Below, one piece after another: positions 62,256-64,000 of a stretch of 64,000 nucleotides of DNA; position 1 is the first letter of the stretch, and each line of letters begins with the position of its first letter. The notes beneath the pieces were generated by a model. The model was not told the origin of the DNA. It worked only from the letters and a program-made list of their open reading frames with translations, and made no database searches. Both the position numbers and the translations under genes were made by a program. The stretch is from Paralithodes platypus (taxonomy: Eukaryota > Arthropoda > Malacostraca > Decapoda > Lithodidae): the NCBI GenBank assembly GCA_032716605.1, contig CM064519.1, positions 14,385,468 through 14,449,467 on the forward strand. The letters run 5' to 3'.

Positions 62256-62470
62256 TTAATCCCTTCTATACCGCAGGCTTCTTTTCAACTTTATTCTGGC
62301 TACTATTAGACGATTTTATTCAGTTCATAAAGGGCCTCCAGCAATTAACAGGCTTCTAACTATAACACTTGGCCTTTCTAACTACCATAGATCCTTCTTA
62401 AACTGCCTAAAATTGTCTAAATATAGCTAGAATAAAATTACAAAGACGTCGCCGGTAAAGAAGGGGTTAA
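62256..62470. mobile_element. MITE family C copy (C3), complete
   Basis: TTAA at 62256-62259 and 62467-62470; TCCCTTCTATACCGC left, complement of GTCGCCGGTAAAGAAGGGG right. Confidence 0.8.
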
Positions 62471-62734
62471 GGAGTGCCGTTTTTACTTGAACCTAACATT
62501 AATCCTCACACCTGACCCAACACAGGTGTGCTTCAGGTGCAGCTCTCTTCATTACTAATACAGTATCAAAAGAATAAATTATAAATGTATATACCTCCAC
62601 TGACATGCCCTGATTATACAGTATGTTATGGTATGAGAATCAATGTGTATAATCAGCTGAGGTTTATAGTCATAAATCATTGGGGAGGGACTCACTGTCC
62701 ATTGATAAAAACACATATGAAGGCATAAGTTGGC

Positions 62735-62737
62735 CCC

Positions 62738-62783
<46 letters not shown>
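62735..62783. repeat. (TA)n microsatellite
   Basis: Pure TA tract. Confidence 0.95.
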
Positions 62784-62786
<3 letters not shown>

Positions 62787-63479
62787 TATACTGTATATAT
62801 ATAAGCGGACAGGAACTCAACTGTTGACGTACACATAATGTTGACCAACTGTCAGGCCAAATCACTCAAGCCAACCCTTCCAATCAGTGGGAAATATTTA
62901 CCTGGTGTCATAAACTGTTCTAGGAAGACATGACGAAATTTGCACCTGATTACTCTGTTCGTGTTTACCCAGCCTGTACAGTCACTTGTAAAAATTCGTG
63001 GAACCAGAGATATGCTTCCATAATTATATATATGTGAAGTCCACGATTTTTTCCAAGCGACTATAGCTTCGACCCGGATATAAGGCGAGGAGAATATCTG
63101 TGGTGGGTCACTCACTTGGCTGGTAAGGACGGTATCTGGAGGTAAGCAGTAACTGGAGGTATATATTAAGCAACTTGTCCATTCCAATAGCAAGATCAGC
63201 CCTCCACCTTTTACTCTTATACTATGCTCTTTCTTTCCTTCTGTACTTCTCTCTCATTCTTAGAGATCTCTCCCCTCCTCAACCGGTCTATCCCCCTCTA
63301 CTTTAACTTTTAACTTCTAATTTTACATTTTTCTAAAGCTTTAGTAGAAAAAAAACTCTAAACCTATCCTAAATGTGCTGGGAGATTGGGAGAGTCTTTT
63401 GGAAAGATTGGGTTATGTTTTTTGGGAAATGATACATACATACATATATACACACATACATACATATATACATACATAA

Positions 63480-63680
63480 ATTTAAAGACCGAGTGCTCGG
63501 AGTGCGGTTCCGGTCTTATATTCTAATGGCGCTCCAGGCAGCCCTATTCAGAGCTGCCTTACTTGTCAGGAATGATTCAAGATCGGAGAGTCAGGGTTGA
63601 CCCCACGTCTTTCTTGGTCTTCCCCTTGGTGCAGCTCCCTCCACGTTCACGGACTTGCATCTGTTCACCCAGCTAGACAA
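63480..63680 (-). pseudogene. LINE 3' fragment (24480-family type)
   Basis: Minus-strand translation has RGRPRKTWGQP and ESFLTSKAALNRAAW, the usual C-terminal tail of these RTs. Confidence 0.6.
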
Positions 63681-63950
63681 AAATGAAATTTGGACTTGAA
63701 TTGAACATAAACAAAAAAGAAAGCAACGTTAGGTCAGCAGTATCTATCTATCTAATGTCAGGCGACTTGATCCTAGCAAGCAAGGAACTGGAGTTCTCGA
63801 AAAGAGGCTCCAGTCTTGACGCTATTCTTGACTTACAGTGTGCTGCCTTAATAATCCAGATGGGTTGATAGCCTGTGAATTCCTATTTAAACTATCTAGG
63901 GGGGGGGGGGTCAGCAAGCACTGGTGGTAAAGTATACACTCACGGATTAA

Positions 63951-64000
63951 GGGGCTAGGGTCCGTTTTTCTGGCCCTTCTTATCCCTCATGCTTAGCCCC
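63951..64000 (+). mobile_element. MITE family A copy (A26), cut by the window end
   Basis: TTAA at 63947-63950, then GGGGCTAGGGTCCGTTTTTC and the TTAGCCCC block. Confidence 0.75.

Overview
The window is eukaryotic, from an invertebrate: genes are split into small exons with GT-AG introns, and the gaps are packed with microsatellites, minisatellites, LINEs, tRNA-derived SINEs, an LTR retrotransposon and hundreds of short inverted-repeat elements. An arthropod, perhaps a decapod crustacean, is my best guess (low-to-moderate confidence). It rests on the Gypsy lineage, the repeat load and a cytosine/guanine-rich tail motif near 29160 that I associate with decapod transcripts. No rRNA, functional tRNA gene or CRISPR array was seen.

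Three host genes can be assembled by hand, all on the plus strand. Gene A (377-9557, 7 exons, 290 aa) and gene B (16217-27941, 7 exons, 321 aa, or 342 aa from an upstream ATG) are paralogues. Each encodes a short cytoplasmic tail, one transmembrane helix, an N-glycosylated coiled-coil stalk built from small phase-1 exons, and a single C-terminal CUB domain. Their last three coding exons have identical lengths (63, 202 and 154 nt). Gene C (52461-58261, 4 exons, 643 aa) encodes a secreted protein: signal peptide, about 16 His/Gly/Tyr-rich nine-residue repeats, a Cys-bearing coiled coil, a Thr/Pro hinge and a complete C-terminal fibrinogen-related domain. All three look like multimeric extracellular recognition proteins, so the window may be part of an innate-immunity cluster (inference). 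A fourth coding unit at 29415-30306 is an intronless cold-shock-domain ORF with a +1 frameshift, inside what looks like a mobile or retroposed unit.

Layout: 1-9.7 kb gene A; 9.7-16.2 kb LINE, SINE and MITE debris; 16.2-28.1 kb gene B, with a 45-bp satellite (20.85-22.37 kb), a SINE palindrome (18.98-19.64 kb) and a large antisense LINE (24.5-27.4 kb) in its introns; 29-30.65 kb the cold-shock unit; 31.7-33.8 kb a 30-bp array; 38.3-40.2 kb a 15-bp array; 40.6-47.2 kb a LINE invaded by a MITE and by an apparently intact 5.6-kb Gypsy element; 52.4-60.0 kb gene C with a 31-bp array and a LINE fragment; 60-64 kb TE debris.

Two themes stand out. First, several MITE families share TTAA target sites; for two of them the empty site is present in this same window. 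Second, most large tandem arrays start inside or at the end of one of these MITEs, and one array places about 28 sites resembling recursive-splicing ratchet points in an intron of gene B.
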